A model generated the notes under the pieces. It ran no database searches. It was not told where the DNA came from and was given only the letters and a program-made list of their open reading frames with translations. 64,000 nucleotides of DNA from Tulasnella sp. 424. Its lineage: Eukaryota; Basidiomycota; Agaricomycetes; Cantharellales; Tulasnellaceae. Positions 21,840-34,600 of the stretch are shown here, piece after piece; positions within the stretch are counted from its first letter, which is position 1; each line of letters starts with the position of its first letter. Both the position numbers and the translations under genes were made by a program. The stretch spans positions 1 to 64,000 of the forward strand of contig WSUB01000013.1 in the NCBI GenBank assembly GCA_019633425.1. The letters are read 5' to 3'.

Positions 21840-24800
21840 ATGGAAGATGATACACCAACTACGACCGGGACCGGAACAAGATCGCTAGAAGAAGAAGATT
21901 TGACGGACTTCAGAGAGGCTAAACGCTTGAAAACTAGTCATGAACGGCACCACGAATCCCCGGCAGAGAACAGCGTCGCCCCGACCAAACCTCGTTATGA
22001 TCTCAAGGGCATCCTTCCTCCTAGCCTGAAGTTACTCGACGTCGAGCCAGCAAGCGATGAAAATGACCATCCAGTCACTCGAGAAATTGATGTGGGCATT
22101 TCCGAGTACGTCTCAGCCGGCGCAAGCAAAATTGAAGCCATCATCAAACAACGGTTAGCTTCTTTACCCTCGTCCCAGCGACGTCTCTTAATCTCACAGA
22201 AACGCAAACACTCATAGGTTCACGGACTTTCTTGTGTATGAAGTTGACGAAAGCGGTGAGACCATCCACCTGCAATCCATCGAGTGTCCAAGCCCAACAG
22301 CAGGCCTGAAGACCAAATCCGGGGAAGAACCCACAGCTGCGCCAGCACAGCCTCCAGCGGACCAGCCACGAGAGTGGACCTCTGAGCACAAAGAGAAACT
22401 CGAACCTTATTTCTCAGAAGATGCCTTGGAGGAGTTGGAAAAAGTCTGGCTGGAGGGTGCGAATCCACCGGCAGCGGAAGAGTCTACAAACGCGGAGCAC
22501 GCGGAAGCAACAAGTGCTGTCTCTGAAGTTATTGATGAGCCAAAGTCCGGAAGGGGACGAGGGGGTAGAGGAGGTCGGGGCGGTCGGGGCGGTCGAGGTG
22601 GACGAGGAGGTAAGGGAGGAAGCCGTGGTGGAGCGTCTCAGGTTGTTGAAGATAAGCGAAGAGTTACTTCCCAGGTTCGCTTTCTTCCATTGTAAACGCT
22701 GATACTGTTCGACTGAAGCCGCTTGCTCCCAACAAGCCCATCGATGAGAAAGACAAGCGGAAAGAACTGCACACCCTAATCCGGACTCTCTTCTGGGGAC
22801 AACTCGACTCCGAAGCTGCTAATTCCATCGGTGCGGAAGGTCCTAGAATCGTCGTAAAGTGGGGAGGAAGGGGCGGAAGAGGTGGTGGTCGAGGTAAGCT
22901 GCCTAAATGACATCCACACTCTTCTCGGCGGCTTACTCATATGCAACGCCATCGTACCTCACAGGTGGCCGTTCGTCAAGAGAAGATCGCCCACCTCCTT
23001 ACATCCACTTCACCTTACACAAAACAAACCGAGACACCCAAGACGCCCTCTCCAAGCTCGCCCGTTCTCTGAACGTCCCTGTAAAAGACCTCTGCGTCGC
23101 CGGGACGAAGGACAAGCGTGGCGTGACTACTCAACGAGTCTCTCTGAAACGAGGGAGACTGCTGATCACGGATGTATGGAGTATGGCCAACGGGTTGAGA
23201 GGGAGAGGCAGGACTGAGGAGCAAGTTGGAAAAGAGCGAGGGGAGAGAGGGATCCGAATTGGAGATTTGGAGTATAAGACTGGGTTTCTGGAGTTGGGAA
23301 TGCTTAAGGGGAACTGCTTCGTGATTACGCTGAGGTAACCGAGTGGAAATCCCTCGAAGAACATACCGTTCCGAACTAATCTTCATAACCCTAGGAATCT
23401 GCGAGTTGACGCTCCCGAAACGGTCAACGATGTTATGCCCTCCATTCAGACCAAGGGTTTCATCAATTACTATGGTTCGATGACTGCTGATTTACCTTTC
23501 ATATGACGTTTTCATACTCACACATTCACTTGATAGGAATGCAGCGCTTCGGTACGGCTTCGGTTCCAACGCACGCTATCGGCCTGGCAATCCTCAAATC
23601 CGACTGGGACCTCGCCATCTCATTGCTCCTCCGGCCTCGACCTGGTGAACACTCCGAAGTCGAAGCAGGAAGAAGAGCGTTCCTCGAGGAGGGAGACTTG
23701 AGTCGAGCGTTGGATTTGATTCCCAGACGGTGTGTCGCCGAACGGTGTATTTTGGAGTACTACTCGAAAAGTAAAAGCAGGAACGCTCTAGAAGCGCTGT
23801 CCACGGTGGGGGCTCTTGTCGGGTCGCAACCGGAACTTTTGGGCACTGGCTGACCTATTAAATGGACCCTCCAGATCCCGCGGAACTTGAGGTTAATGTA
23901 CGTCCACGCCTACCAATCTTACGTATGGAACGCCGTGGTGTCAGAGAGGGTTCGACTGCATGGCTGTGAGAAGCCTGTTATTGGAGACCTTGTATACGAC
24001 AAGGATCAGGGAGATAGCGCTGGTATGGATGTAGACACAGTGGAAGGCGCCTCCACGGAAGCTGGTCCTAGCAGTGCATCCAGTTCGGTTCACTCTCTAC
24101 TTTTAACTCATAAGAGGCTCGCTGATGAAGTTTTTCTCAGCTTCGAACAAGGGCAAGAAGCCTCATAGAGGTGGTAAACGACCTTACGTCGCCCCCAAGA
24201 TCAAGGTACTTTCCGGCCAAGAGGATCTCGATGCGTTCACCATCTTCGATGTCATCATGCCTCTCCCAGGGCGGGATGTAGCGTATCCAGGAGGGCAGCT
24301 TGGGGAGCGCTACAAGGAGTTCTTGAAGCTTGATGGCCTCGATCCAGATAACCTGGTTCATGCACAAAGGTACGTCGTTGTTGGTATCATCTCAGTGGAG
24401 AACAGTTTCTAACAATCCTGAACTACGTTTGAACCGAATTAGAGACTACACTCTCCTCGGTTCATACCGCAAGATCATGCACCTCCCACTTCAACTCTCC
24501 TGGTCCACTTTGCGCTACACAGATCCCGACATCGCTCTCGCCCAATCTGACGAAGACAAAATCCTCGGACTCGACCCTCCTGTGATCGAGGAACACGGAA
24601 GGTTCATGGCTCTGCAGATTCAGTTGCAATTGGGTACCGCTGCATATGCGACTATGGCGATTAGGGAGATTACCAAGATGGATACGAGTGCGCAGATGCA
24701 GGCGGTTTTGACGCAGTTATCGGAGGATCAAAAGTTCAAAGGTGGGAGCGGAAATGCTGCGACCGTTGAACTAGAGGGAGAGGGAGAGGATGCGGAGATG

Positions 24801-24857
24801 CCTGTTGCTGAAGATGACGGAGAGGCAGTCGCGGATATGGCTGAAGTGGAAGTGTAG
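21840..24857 (+). CDS. PUS7: Pus7-type tRNA/mRNA pseudouridine synthase (TruD family)
   Basis: Exons are 21840-22153, 22218-22674, 22719-22893, 22965-23334, 23395-23474, 23537-23805, 23875 to about 24082, 24141-24369 and 24443-24857; about 838 aa. TruD signatures appear in order: FTDFLVYE, the catalytic loop [12 protein letters not shown] (Asp nucleophile), GFINYYGMQRFG, and late [14 protein letters not shown] with PLPGRDV. Known members convert specific uridines to pseudouridine in tRNA, snRNA and mRNA. An Arg/Gly-rich insert (about residues 215-246, GRGG repeats) lies between the N-terminal motif and the catalytic domain, and a shorter one follows at the end of exon 3. The change of frame near 24130 is explained by an intron ending in 'tttttctcag' at 24140. 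Its donor is uncertain (24023, 24065 or 24083). Confidence 0.92.
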
Positions 24858-24932
24858 CAAAAAAGGAAGCCGTGATCATTCGTAGAAATGACGCTCGTAA
24901 CCAGTGAAGAAATAAATGTTAAGAAGGATGTG

Positions 24933-26057
24933 TTACACGATCTGTTCTAATTCACGAGCGTATTGAAGAGCTGCGACGATCATCTTCTGTTTTGGTATTT
25001 CTACATTCTCTTCCCCTTTCTTGGCAAAGATGATCATCTCGGTGGAAGGGTTGACTTGCCATCCGCGCTATACGGTTAAAGCGAGATAGAGTCAGCCACC
25101 TCGGGAAATTGGGAGTACGACAGATGAACTGACCTGCTGAGCAAATCGGATCAAGTCCGACTGGGACGGGAAGAATAACAAGGCAGCTGCGTCCCTAATT
25201 GGGAGACTTTCGTATGCTGCTTCCTCACAGCTCGCGATCTCGTTTCTACGTTGAGCAAATCCTGGTTACTTTACTTGGTCACGAGCGCACGAGCACCAGA
25301 GAACTGCGCACCGAATTGTCCCCATCAGACTATCCACGAAGAACTTGTACTCTTCTGCAGGCGCCTCTTCTCTTGCCACCCATACTTTGCTATAGCTTCC
25401 TTCCATAAGCCACCGCTCGAGGTTGACCGGATGCTTAATGTAAATGTTTTCGTGAAGGGCGTCAGCGGGTAAGGATTCGAGTTTGGTGTGGAAGTCGGCG
25501 ATGCGGTTCTGGGTGAGAAGGCGGATGAGATTGAGCCCTTGGAGGCAGTATTGGCGCGTTGAAGGAGGAAGGTAGGAACTGTGAAATGTCCCTTCAGCCA
25601 TGGCCGAGACATGTTAAGTAGCGGTAGCGGGAAGAGGAACGTACGCGTAGTCGACGTAGAATGTTTCTAGCTGGGAGAAATAACGGTCAAAGGATGGCAC
25701 GTCCTTGGTTCGTATGCTCCAGAGTGCTCCCATTTCGAGAATGTCCCCTGCGGTGGGCGGTATGTCAATAACCATTCGGCTTGACGGTGTAGACAGCCCA
25801 GGACGTACTAGTTACTACGAGATCATCTTTGTTTGGATTATCTCCCGGAAATAGGAGACCAGCTTCGAGCAGACTGATCTAAATGCGTGCATATGCAAGG
25901 AGTGGGTAAGCTTGAGTGGAATGGTTCAAGCCCAAATGTCCCAAAGACGCGCCTTGAGCTTCGCAAGCAGAGTTCCACATTTCTGAAGATTTGGTGGTTT
26001 AGAGGTGAACGCTTTCTTGAGGTCGTTGTAGGCTTGAACTAGTTGCGGGACTGCCAT
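24933..26057 (-). CDS. RPN12: 26S proteasome regulatory subunit Rpn12 (PSMD8)
   Basis: Exons are 26057-25953, 25878-25809, 25747-25645, 25578-25312, 25245-25134 and 25067-24933; 263 aa, close to the usual length of 260-275. It is a lid subunit of the 19S regulatory particle. Family features visible are [48 protein letters not shown] and [17 protein letters not shown], with the PCI-type C-terminus. The first intron appears to have a GC donor (AAG|GCGCGT), because only that joins the frames. It is convergent with PUS7 (75 bp between stop codons) and divergent from PRE3, another proteasome gene. Confidence 0.93.
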
Positions 26058-26224
26058 TTGAAAGGTCGAGGGATGGGGATTGGGAGAACGGTTTGTTGAG
26101 TCTTGGACTGGAACGCGTAAGTGCTTCGACCCAAAGAAGGTAGACGCGTCGTTCCTCTCTCTTCCCCCATTACCGCCCACAGCCCCAGACGACACTTATC
26201 GACACACTCTACCACTCTAAGACG
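26058..26224. promoter_or_regulatory. Bidirectional promoter of RPN12 and PRE3
   Basis: 167 bp between two divergent proteasome start codons. Two ACGCGT hexamers lie 25 bp apart (26113-26118 and 26144-26149). I do not see the yeast proteasome element GGTGGCAAA. A shared promoter would allow coordinated output of lid and core subunits. Confidence 0.6.
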
Positions 26225-27162
26225 ATGGAAGTTGACATTGGCAGGATAAAGTCTGGAGAGGTCAACCTCGGCACGTCTATTATGGCGGTCCAGTTCAAAG
26301 ACGGCGTTATTATTGGCGCTGATAGTAGGACGACGACGGGCAGCTACATCGTAAGTTTCAGGGGACGTAGATCACAACGATTGAACTAACTGCGAAGCTT
26401 AGGCAAATCGTGTCACAGACAAGCTCACGCACGTCCATGACCGTGTATATTGCTGCCGATCTGGTTCTGCCGCCGACACACAGGTGCGACTTGTAATCGC
26501 AGCCGTCGAGCACCAGCCATTAATCTATGGATCTACAGGCCGTCGCAGACATAGTCCACTACTATCTCCAGATGTACACTCAACAATTTGGTCACCCTCC
26601 ACCAGTCCATACCGCTGCGACGTTATTCCAGAAAATGTGTTACGAGAATAAGGATGCGTTATCCGCGGGCATCATTGTAGCAGGATGGGATAAGGCGAAC
26701 GGACCTAGTGTGTATAACATTCCCGTTGGTGGTGGACTCTTCAAGCAGCAGTGGGCTATCGGAGGTGAGTCGTTGCTCGTTAAGCAGGAGGATATAATAC
26801 TGATAACATAGGACATTAGGTTCCGGCTCTACCTATGTGTACGGTTACTGTGACGCTACATACAAGGAAGGGTGGGGGAAAGAGGAGACGATTGAATTCG
26901 TGAAGAACAGTGGGTGGCATGCCATCGCATGATCTATCGATGGGTCGCTAACATGATTGTTGTAGCCCTTGCTTTGGCCATGTCGCGCGATGGCTCTTCT
27001 GGTGGTGTAATCCGCATGTGCGTCATCACCGAGGAGGGTGTAGAACGGTTGTTCATCCCTGGTGACCAACTGCCGCAATTCTGGGAAGGAAAGCCACTGA
27101 AGGGATCTGTTTCAACGAAGGAGGCGAGAGCGGATGCCGTCCCCATCGATGTAGAGGTGTAA
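26225..27162 (+). CDS. PRE3: 20S proteasome subunit beta-1 (Pre3/PSMB6)
   Basis: Exons are 26225-26350, 26403-26483, 26539-26764, 26820-26909 and 26966-27162; 239 aa. A 16-residue propeptide ends in Gly, followed by the catalytic N-terminal threonine (GTSIMAVQF; Thr17 of the precursor). Other core-particle features are [13 protein letters not shown], the lysine in VTDKLTHV, and late [11 protein letters not shown]. Beta-1 carries the caspase-like activity. The exon sum is in frame throughout. It is divergent from RPN12 and convergent with the next gene (59 bp between stop codons). Confidence 0.95.
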
Positions 27163-27221
27163 AAAATTGTATCATAAATCAACATGTTCCTTTGATGACT
27201 TTGCTTTGTGAGGACGAACCT

Positions 27222-28544
27222 TTAAACTGTGACGGTAGTGACACTGTCGTTTACGGTCCGCCAGTCACCTTCCCATAACCTTAGTCGCCAAAGCGAAATC
27301 GCTAAAGGAACAGGGTCGATCTCGGCGCCATCCGTGGGACTCTGCAAAAGATATGCGTCGCTGGAACCGTCTAGTTCGACCGCCAACTTGCTGTCGCTGC
27401 GACTCGGGGATTTCTGCTGCTGGTCACGGTCGATGACGCGGTCCAAAGCGAGGCGAAGACGCGTTTGTTCCGCAGACACCCTGAATATCCTGGACCCATG
27501 GTACAAGGGGAGCGAAACTTCAGCGGATGGAGACGAGCTGAATGATATGAGCTCGTAGGGGGAGAGAAGAGGTTCTGGTGGTGGATAATCGATTTGAATA
27601 GGAAGAGTTGCGAGTTGATTCTCTGCGACGTGTTCTGGAGTTGGTTGTTGGGGGCATAAGATAATGGCGAGAGGCTTTTGGGAGGATGAAGTTTCCAAAC
27701 TGATGCTCCTGGAAGGTGAAGGTCCGCTGAAGCCCGAACACTCTTGCGGTGTCAATCTTCTAAGAATGTTGGAGGAAGACTCAAATCCCCGATGCCGGCG
27801 GAGTACCCCGAGTCGTTTGTCAAGGAGGACCAGCTCTTGCAAGACGCGAGACCGAAGTTGGTGGGATATTTGGTGGACAAGAAGTGGGTGGAGGTTGGCA
27901 GAGTTATGTATCCGTTTCAGCTGTCCTGTAAGGGTTAACCAAATTCAACTCTCAAAACCTAAGACATGCTAGAAAGTATATTTACCTTTTCTGAGGGCCA
28001 GTTCAACAGCGGATTTCCAACATGGGACGTATGCTCCACGAGCGTTCCGTTTTGTTTCAAATTGAGGGTGAAGCAGTCCATCTGGGAGGATATACAGATT
28101 CGAGAGATGCTGGTGCTGCTTTCCGGCATCCTTAGCATCCGTGGCTGCAGTGGGTTGGTGGACGATACCCAATCTTATGAGGAAATCTATAGATGTGATG
28201 GTCTGATGTCAGGTTTGGGAGAGGCTCGGATCCGCAGGATGCCTACCACTCGGCAAATACTGGTCGCTGCCTACAGTCCGTCGCAGAGGAGAGGCAAGCA
28301 TTCGAACTGCGCAGAGTCTTCATGTCAGTGGCTCGGAGCGGTTCCATGCCCAACGAAAGTCCTTACGGAAAGGTGTATTCCATTTCTGCGCGGCGCTGGA
28401 TGAGACCTCCCAAGGTTTTTTCCTCAGAGGACCAAATGCTCGAGGAGTAGTAATTGGATCGGCTTGATCTAGCAAAATTGAAGCCAATCGTGCTCTTGAG
28501 CTTGAAGCCTTTCCTTCAGAGAGCCATCGAGCGGTCGGGCGCAT
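27222..28544 (-). CDS. Mitochondrial YlxR-like (DUF448-type) protein, tentative
   Basis: Exons are 28544-28367, 28306-28247, 28186-27986 and 27925-27222; 380 aa with all phases consistent. The N-terminus (MRPTARWLSEGKASSSRARL) is basic and free of acidic residues apart from one Glu, as in mitochondrial presequences. The middle reads SPLRRTVGSDQYLPSDFLIR and later ARGAYVPCWKSAVELALRKG. Order and spacing resemble the bacterial YlxR pattern (R-C-C-x-K-LIR, then GRGAY-C-A-KK-L-R), although the cysteine pair is absent. The C-terminal 230 residues are Ser/Pro-rich and unrecognised. Bacterial YlxR binds the RNase P RNA; whether this protein binds RNA is inference. It is divergent from TRA1, with 155 bp between start codons. 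Confidence 0.6.
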
Positions 28545-28699
28545 TCAGTGAAAGTGATCGAGGAATGTAGACAAATAGTAGAACAATAAACAGCTACGTG
28601 ACATAACTCCGACGGAATTACCAGCCGTGAGAAATCGCTTTCTGGACCTAGAGTGCTCGCTAGAGCAAGGAACCTTCTTCTAACCACCGAATCCCCCCA

Positions 28700-31600
28700 A
28701 TGGCAGACTTCGCGTCGTCGTCCAGGGACTTCGCAGCCGACGTAAGAAGGCTTTCAGACCCTCATGCAGGCGAGTCTTGACTGTCTCTCAGCCGCTCTGC
28801 ACGTCTGGTTGCTGATTCTGACCCATTCACCTTGAAATGCAGACCATGCCCACAAAATCCAGATTGCGACTGCCCTTCGGGACGCAGTCGATTCCTACAC
28901 TACATCCGACATCAATGCATTCATGACCATTCTTCTTCAACCCCTCATTCAACTAGTCAAGCTTGGCCAACCAGTCTTCGTGAAAGACTCTCCAGAACAG
29001 CAGCTTCGACATATGTACCTCGAGATTCTGCTACGCATGCCTGGCACGCACGAGCAAGTTCGAAACTCCGCAGCGGAACTCATGAACGCCGCTATTCACA
29101 TTCTACGCGTCGATAACGAGGAGAATGCCGTGCTAGCGATCAAGATTTGCGTTGATGTGTTCAGGATTCACAAGGCCGAGTTGCAGGCTCTTGGCCAGAC
29201 ATTTATCGACACCATCCTCGACATGTACAAGAACATGGACGGCCTAGTTTCAGAAACCTTTGGCGGAGGACCTTCCAGCTCAGCTGCCTCTCCTGTCGCC
29301 TCTGCGTCGTCGCCACCCAAGTCCACAGATGGTTCAAGCTCGACAATGCTCGCCCCCGCGATGCGGAGTTTCCGCGTTATGGCTGAGTGTCCCATCGCTA
29401 CTATTATCTTTGGCCAAATAAATTTCCAACTCATCGAACCAATCCTGCATGTAAGATTATGTTTCCCAACTTTGAAACGTTACTCTAGACGTGACGCATA
29501 TTGCCTTCCAGTTCCTGCAAGTTGAAGCTGAACCGCAGAAACGCGCCCGCGACGAAGCAACCTCTCGTGGAGAACAACTTCTCGGCACGTCTCCTACCAT
29601 TAAGAACAAGGCCATGTACACCGCATTTGTAACCGCTCAGGTCAAGGTGTGTTTGTGATTATTGGGCCGAGTGCGTTTCATTGCGCTGAGGGACGCCTTA
29701 TTTGAAGTCCATGTCGCTTCTTGCATACATCATCAGAGCTCCGAGCCCCGGCGGACCGCCGGAAATCATCAAGCAGAATCAGGACCTCTTACCACAACTG
29801 AGCATTCGACTGTTGCAAGATATCCCAATGGAGGCGCCGGGCGTCCGAAAGGTATGAGCGGTCAATCTTATAACGAGTCGCCATCCTGAACCTCTGGACT
29901 TTACCAGGAAATGGGCGTTGCCGTTCGTCACATTGTCGCCACCGACTTCCGAGATAAATTCTTCCCATACCTAGACCAACTTCTTGACGACAGGCTTCTC
30001 GTTGGGATTGGCATCACGGGCAAGGAGCAACTTCGTCCTTTCGCCTATACCGCCCTCGCAGATCTCGTCCATTTCCGTCGCACAGACCTTACGCCAGCCC
30101 AGTTACTCCGCGTCGTCCATGTCTTCTCGTGCCACCTCCACGACCCAACGCTTTCTCCCGGTCTGCAAAACATGTCCACGAAGGTGCTCGCTGCTCTGCA
30201 AGATCAAGTGCCGCACAAGCTTTCAGCTCCTGAAAATGGTCGCGTGCTCATGTCCATGCTTGAATCCTATGTCACCAAGCTTCATGCGACGCACTCTATG
30301 TTCATGGACTTCATGTCGATGGTACGGGCACGTCTAAAGGAAAAGGAGAAGGAGAAGGAAAAGGAAAAAGAGAAGGAGAAAGAGAAGGAGGGGGGAAAGG
30401 AGAAGGAGAAAGAGAAAGAGAAGGCTAAGGAAGAACCAAGCAGCAATGAAGAGGAGTCCGACGGTCAGACGTATACAGTGCCGGAAATAGGAGAGATGGA
30501 GAAGTTGAAACCGGTAAAACGCATATCGTATGTGGTGGAAAGTAGCGAGGACATAATGAAGGGTAAGTTCGGTTGCTGGTGACGGGACTGAGTAAGACCT
30601 TTAGTAACGTCTTGTTAAGATTGCAGATTGCTTTTCCGCACTCTTCTTCAAGCCATACGTCAGATCGTCACTTCACTCCGTGGGGTTGAAGGCCCTGTCC
30701 CGGATAGCGAACTCTTTGGTCAGTTCTTCGAAGGTGCATTCAAGTGCCTTTCGTTGTGGCCAAACAGTATGGGGGACGATCCCAGGGAGAAGGAAGTGCT
30801 GGAGCTGTTCGCTGGCGTGTTTCACGAACTGCAACCCCACGTTTTCCAGGAGGTCTGGACGCTCAAGATGGACTTCTTTGTCAACATCTGCCTCGAACAT
30901 CCCGTCGCTCTCCAAGTTGCGCAGAGTCTCATGGCGAATGCCGAACTCTCCCGTCAACTCACATCCATCATGCTCAAGCACCTCGTCGACCGCCTAGATC
31001 TCCTTGGAGACCAGGAAGCAAGATCCGCAAATATCACCCTCCGACTCTTCAAAATGGTGTTCATGTCAGTGAACCTCCTTCCCGAAGCCAACGAAACCGT
31101 TCTCGCCCCCCACCTTACCCGTCTCATCATGGACTCGTTCCCGCTTGCGTCAAAGGCCCGAGAACCCATGAGCTACTATCTCCTCATCCGGGCACTCTTC
31201 AGATCAATCAGCGGCGGAAAGTTCGACCGGGTTTACAACGAAATCCTTCCTCTCCTCCAAGAGCTTCTAGAGAACCTTAATCGTCTTATTGCACATGCGG
31301 AGGGCAACATCCGGGATCTCTTGGTGGAGCTTTGCTTGACGGTTCCTGTTCGCCTCACCCACCTCCTTCCCTTCCTCCAACATCTCATGCGACCACTCGT
31401 TCTAGCCTTGAAGGGCTCGCCAGAGATGGCGGCGCAGGGTCTGAGGACGCTCGAGTTATGCATCGACAATCTCACCCAAGACTTCCTCGAACCGTGCTTC
31501 GCTCCTGTCCGAAGGGACCTCATGGGCGCTCTTTACGATCTCCTTCGCCCATTACCCGCAAATCATCTCCTCTCCCATGCCTGCATTCGCATCCTGGGGA

Positions 31601-34600
31601 AACTCGGCGGACGAAACAGACGCTTGCAATACAACCATCCAGTCCTCGACTATCATCCTGCCGCCGAAGAAGCGTCGATTCTATTGTCTTTCGACAGTCG
31701 AGCAGAGCGAATCGACTTGGCACCAATGACAACGTTGGCAGCCAAGTCGATCCGCAATAGCAACGTGACATATAGGAAAGCGGCGTTCGACGTGTTAAAA
31801 CATGCCACAAGTGTCTTTCTACAAGATGTGCGTGTGGGTTTTTTTTTCCTTGCTAATATCCGTATTCCACTAATGAAATCCCCCCTGTCACGTTCAGGGA
31901 GCTCAAGGCCGGGAGAGGGAGACGGTCTTTACGACAGCGATAGACGGTCTCTTCAATGCAATCCATATCGCCGATCTCAAGGAACAAAGCACCCAGTACA
32001 TCCGGGACCTTTCGAAACACATCTTCATGGCGGAGCTTTTGAACCGAGAACCTGGCCCTGCGAGCTCGCGGAGATATCCAATGTCACCCTTGGCGACCAC
32101 TTTCGTGGAATGGCTCCCAAAGAGCTTGGCCTGGAACGACAAGGAGGAGCTCAAGACCGCCGAGGGTGTCGTTTGTTCATTGATCGAGGATCTCGCAGCA
32201 ATTGGGAAGGACGATGTGTCAATGGACGGCGGTTCTGCACCTCGTGAACCATCTGGCATCTTGCACAATCTCGCCTCCGCTTTCGTTGGCATGTGCCACA
32301 ACGAGTCGTGGAGGAAGAAGATGGCGGGCTGCAAAGGGATAACGATCATGGTGTCAACGGAGAGTTTGCCGCCGAAGATGACCCTCGAACGCGAATTCGA
32401 TTTCGTCCGTGCCCTGATTTCTATGTTGAAGGATATGCCGGTCGATCCCCCTCGAGATGTCGACGAGGTAACAGAAGCCTTGATGAACGTCATCAAGAAG
32501 TCCGATACAGCTCCTGCCGGCGAGGATGGAGTGCCCCTCCATCGTGCGCGAATGCCGTTCCTCACCGGTATTCTACACATGGAGCTCGCCAGCGCGAATG
32601 CTATCGTGCGCAGTGCGACTCAACAATGTATCAGTCTTCTTTCGGAACTCAGCGGGAAGAGCCCCACCGAGCTACTGTCTACCCACCGCGATCGTCTCCT
32701 TCTTCCGATTTACACCAAGCCTCTTCGCGCCCTCTCCTTCGCAACTCAAATAGGTCACATCGACGCTGTCACGTACTGCCTCAGTCTTAATCCGCCCCTT
32801 CCTGAACCAAATGACGAGTTGCTACGCCTCCTCTCAGAAGCATTGGCGCTGGCGGACGCCGAGGACCAGAATCTCCTTGGTCGACCTGTCCATCGCCAGA
32901 ACTCTCTTGCTCTCAACAGGCTCCGCGTAGCCTGCATCAAGCTTCTCACCGCGTCCATGCCAGCGACTGATTTCTTCGCGAAGCAGCCCACCGTCCGACA
33001 AAAGTAGGTGACTTCCGTTAGTGTGCTTCCAGTGTTCTAACGGATCGTTACCAGGGCCATCCAAGTCTACTTCAAATCGCTGTACTCCCAGTCCCTTGAC
33101 GTCAAAAACGCCGCACACAATGGCCTCCACATCGTTCTTCAACACCAAACACGGCTTCCGAAAGAGCTCCTGCAGACGGGTTTGCGGCCGATCCTGATGA
33201 ACCTCGCCGACCCTAAACGCATCTCTGTTTCGGGACTGGACGGACTTGCTCGGCTACTCGAACTGCTGACGCACTATTTCAAAGTCGAGATTGGTGTTAA
33301 ACTTTTGGAGCACTATAACTCGATCGCCGAACCCAGCATGCTACACGAGGCCGCCTTCAGCCCAATCTCCACCAATGAGGAGATCGCAAAACTTGTCAAG
33401 CTCATCAACATATTCCATCTCCTCCCGGCTGCCGCCAACATGTATCTCGAGAACCTCTCCAACTTGGTGGTCGAGACCGAGAGCCATTTGCATGCCGCAG
33501 CTCCCACTCCGTTCACCGACGTATACGGACAGTACGTGGACCGATATGCGGATGATGCCGCCAAGTACTTTATTGCCAAGCTGCACTCTCCTCGGCACGT
33601 TCAGACCTTGCGCAACGTTCTCATTGCCGGGATTGCACCGAACTTCCGAGACGAGCTCATGGTCACCATTCCACAACTTCTCCAAACCCAACTCCCTGAC
33701 ATTCCCATTCCGCTCCTCCTCATCTGTCGAGATCTTGTCAACTCAGTTCCGTCCTGGTTGGAGAGACACCCGGAGGTTCTCCAGGCTCTGCTCGTTGCCT
33801 GGCGCAAAACACTCGAAGGCTCGACCGAAGATGGCGGCCAATCCAGCGACGTCATGGAGACCAAAGTACCATCCATCCTCCTCTCAATATTCACCACATA
33901 TCTCCGTCACTCTATGCAAGTCGACCTGCTTTTCGAGGTGGTCGCTGTCTTCACGGTTCGCATCCCCTTGGACCTGTCAACCTTCACCCATTTCCTCTAC
34001 CAGAACGTAGTTGCGGTTGAATCGGTGGCACTGAAGCACGAAATCCTCGTTAGCTTCCTGGAGCAATTTGGGTCCGCGGAGGTTTCATGGGAGCACAAGA
34101 CGCAATTGCTCGTGATGGTCATCAACCCCATGCTCCAAGCCGCTTTAGCTCGCAAGGAGTTTAACGTCGGTCTTCTCGACGCAGAGATCGTGACCAAGAT
34201 TCACAGCCAAATTTGGCATCCCATGGCCGGTACGACAGGGAATCCTCAGCCGGGAGACATCTTCCCCGATGCGGATGACTGGCTCAAGATCCAGTTATTG
34301 CAAATGTCCTCGGCAATCATCCAGTTTGCGCCCCAGTTAGTCGTCGATTTCAAGAAGGATCTCATCAAATGCGGATGGAACTTCATCTCCGCGGACGACA
34401 TGTTCTTGAGGCAAGCGGCCTACGTGACCACTGCACGCTTCTTCGAAGCATTCGACTCACCCGTCAAGTTCGTCCTGCGACTATGGCAATCGCTACTCCG
34501 ACCCCTCAAAGAAACCGAGCGCAATGTGGAAGACCGGCATCTTACTCGCGTCGCCTTGAACATCCTCACTCCCGTTCTGAATAAGCGTGTACCATCCGAG

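Noticed and set aside
24083..24140. Apparent +1 frameshift near the 3' part of PUS7
   Set aside because: An intron ending in 'tttttctcag' at 24140, with a phase-1 donor at 24083, 24065 or 24023, joins the two frames, and the total length is then divisible by three.
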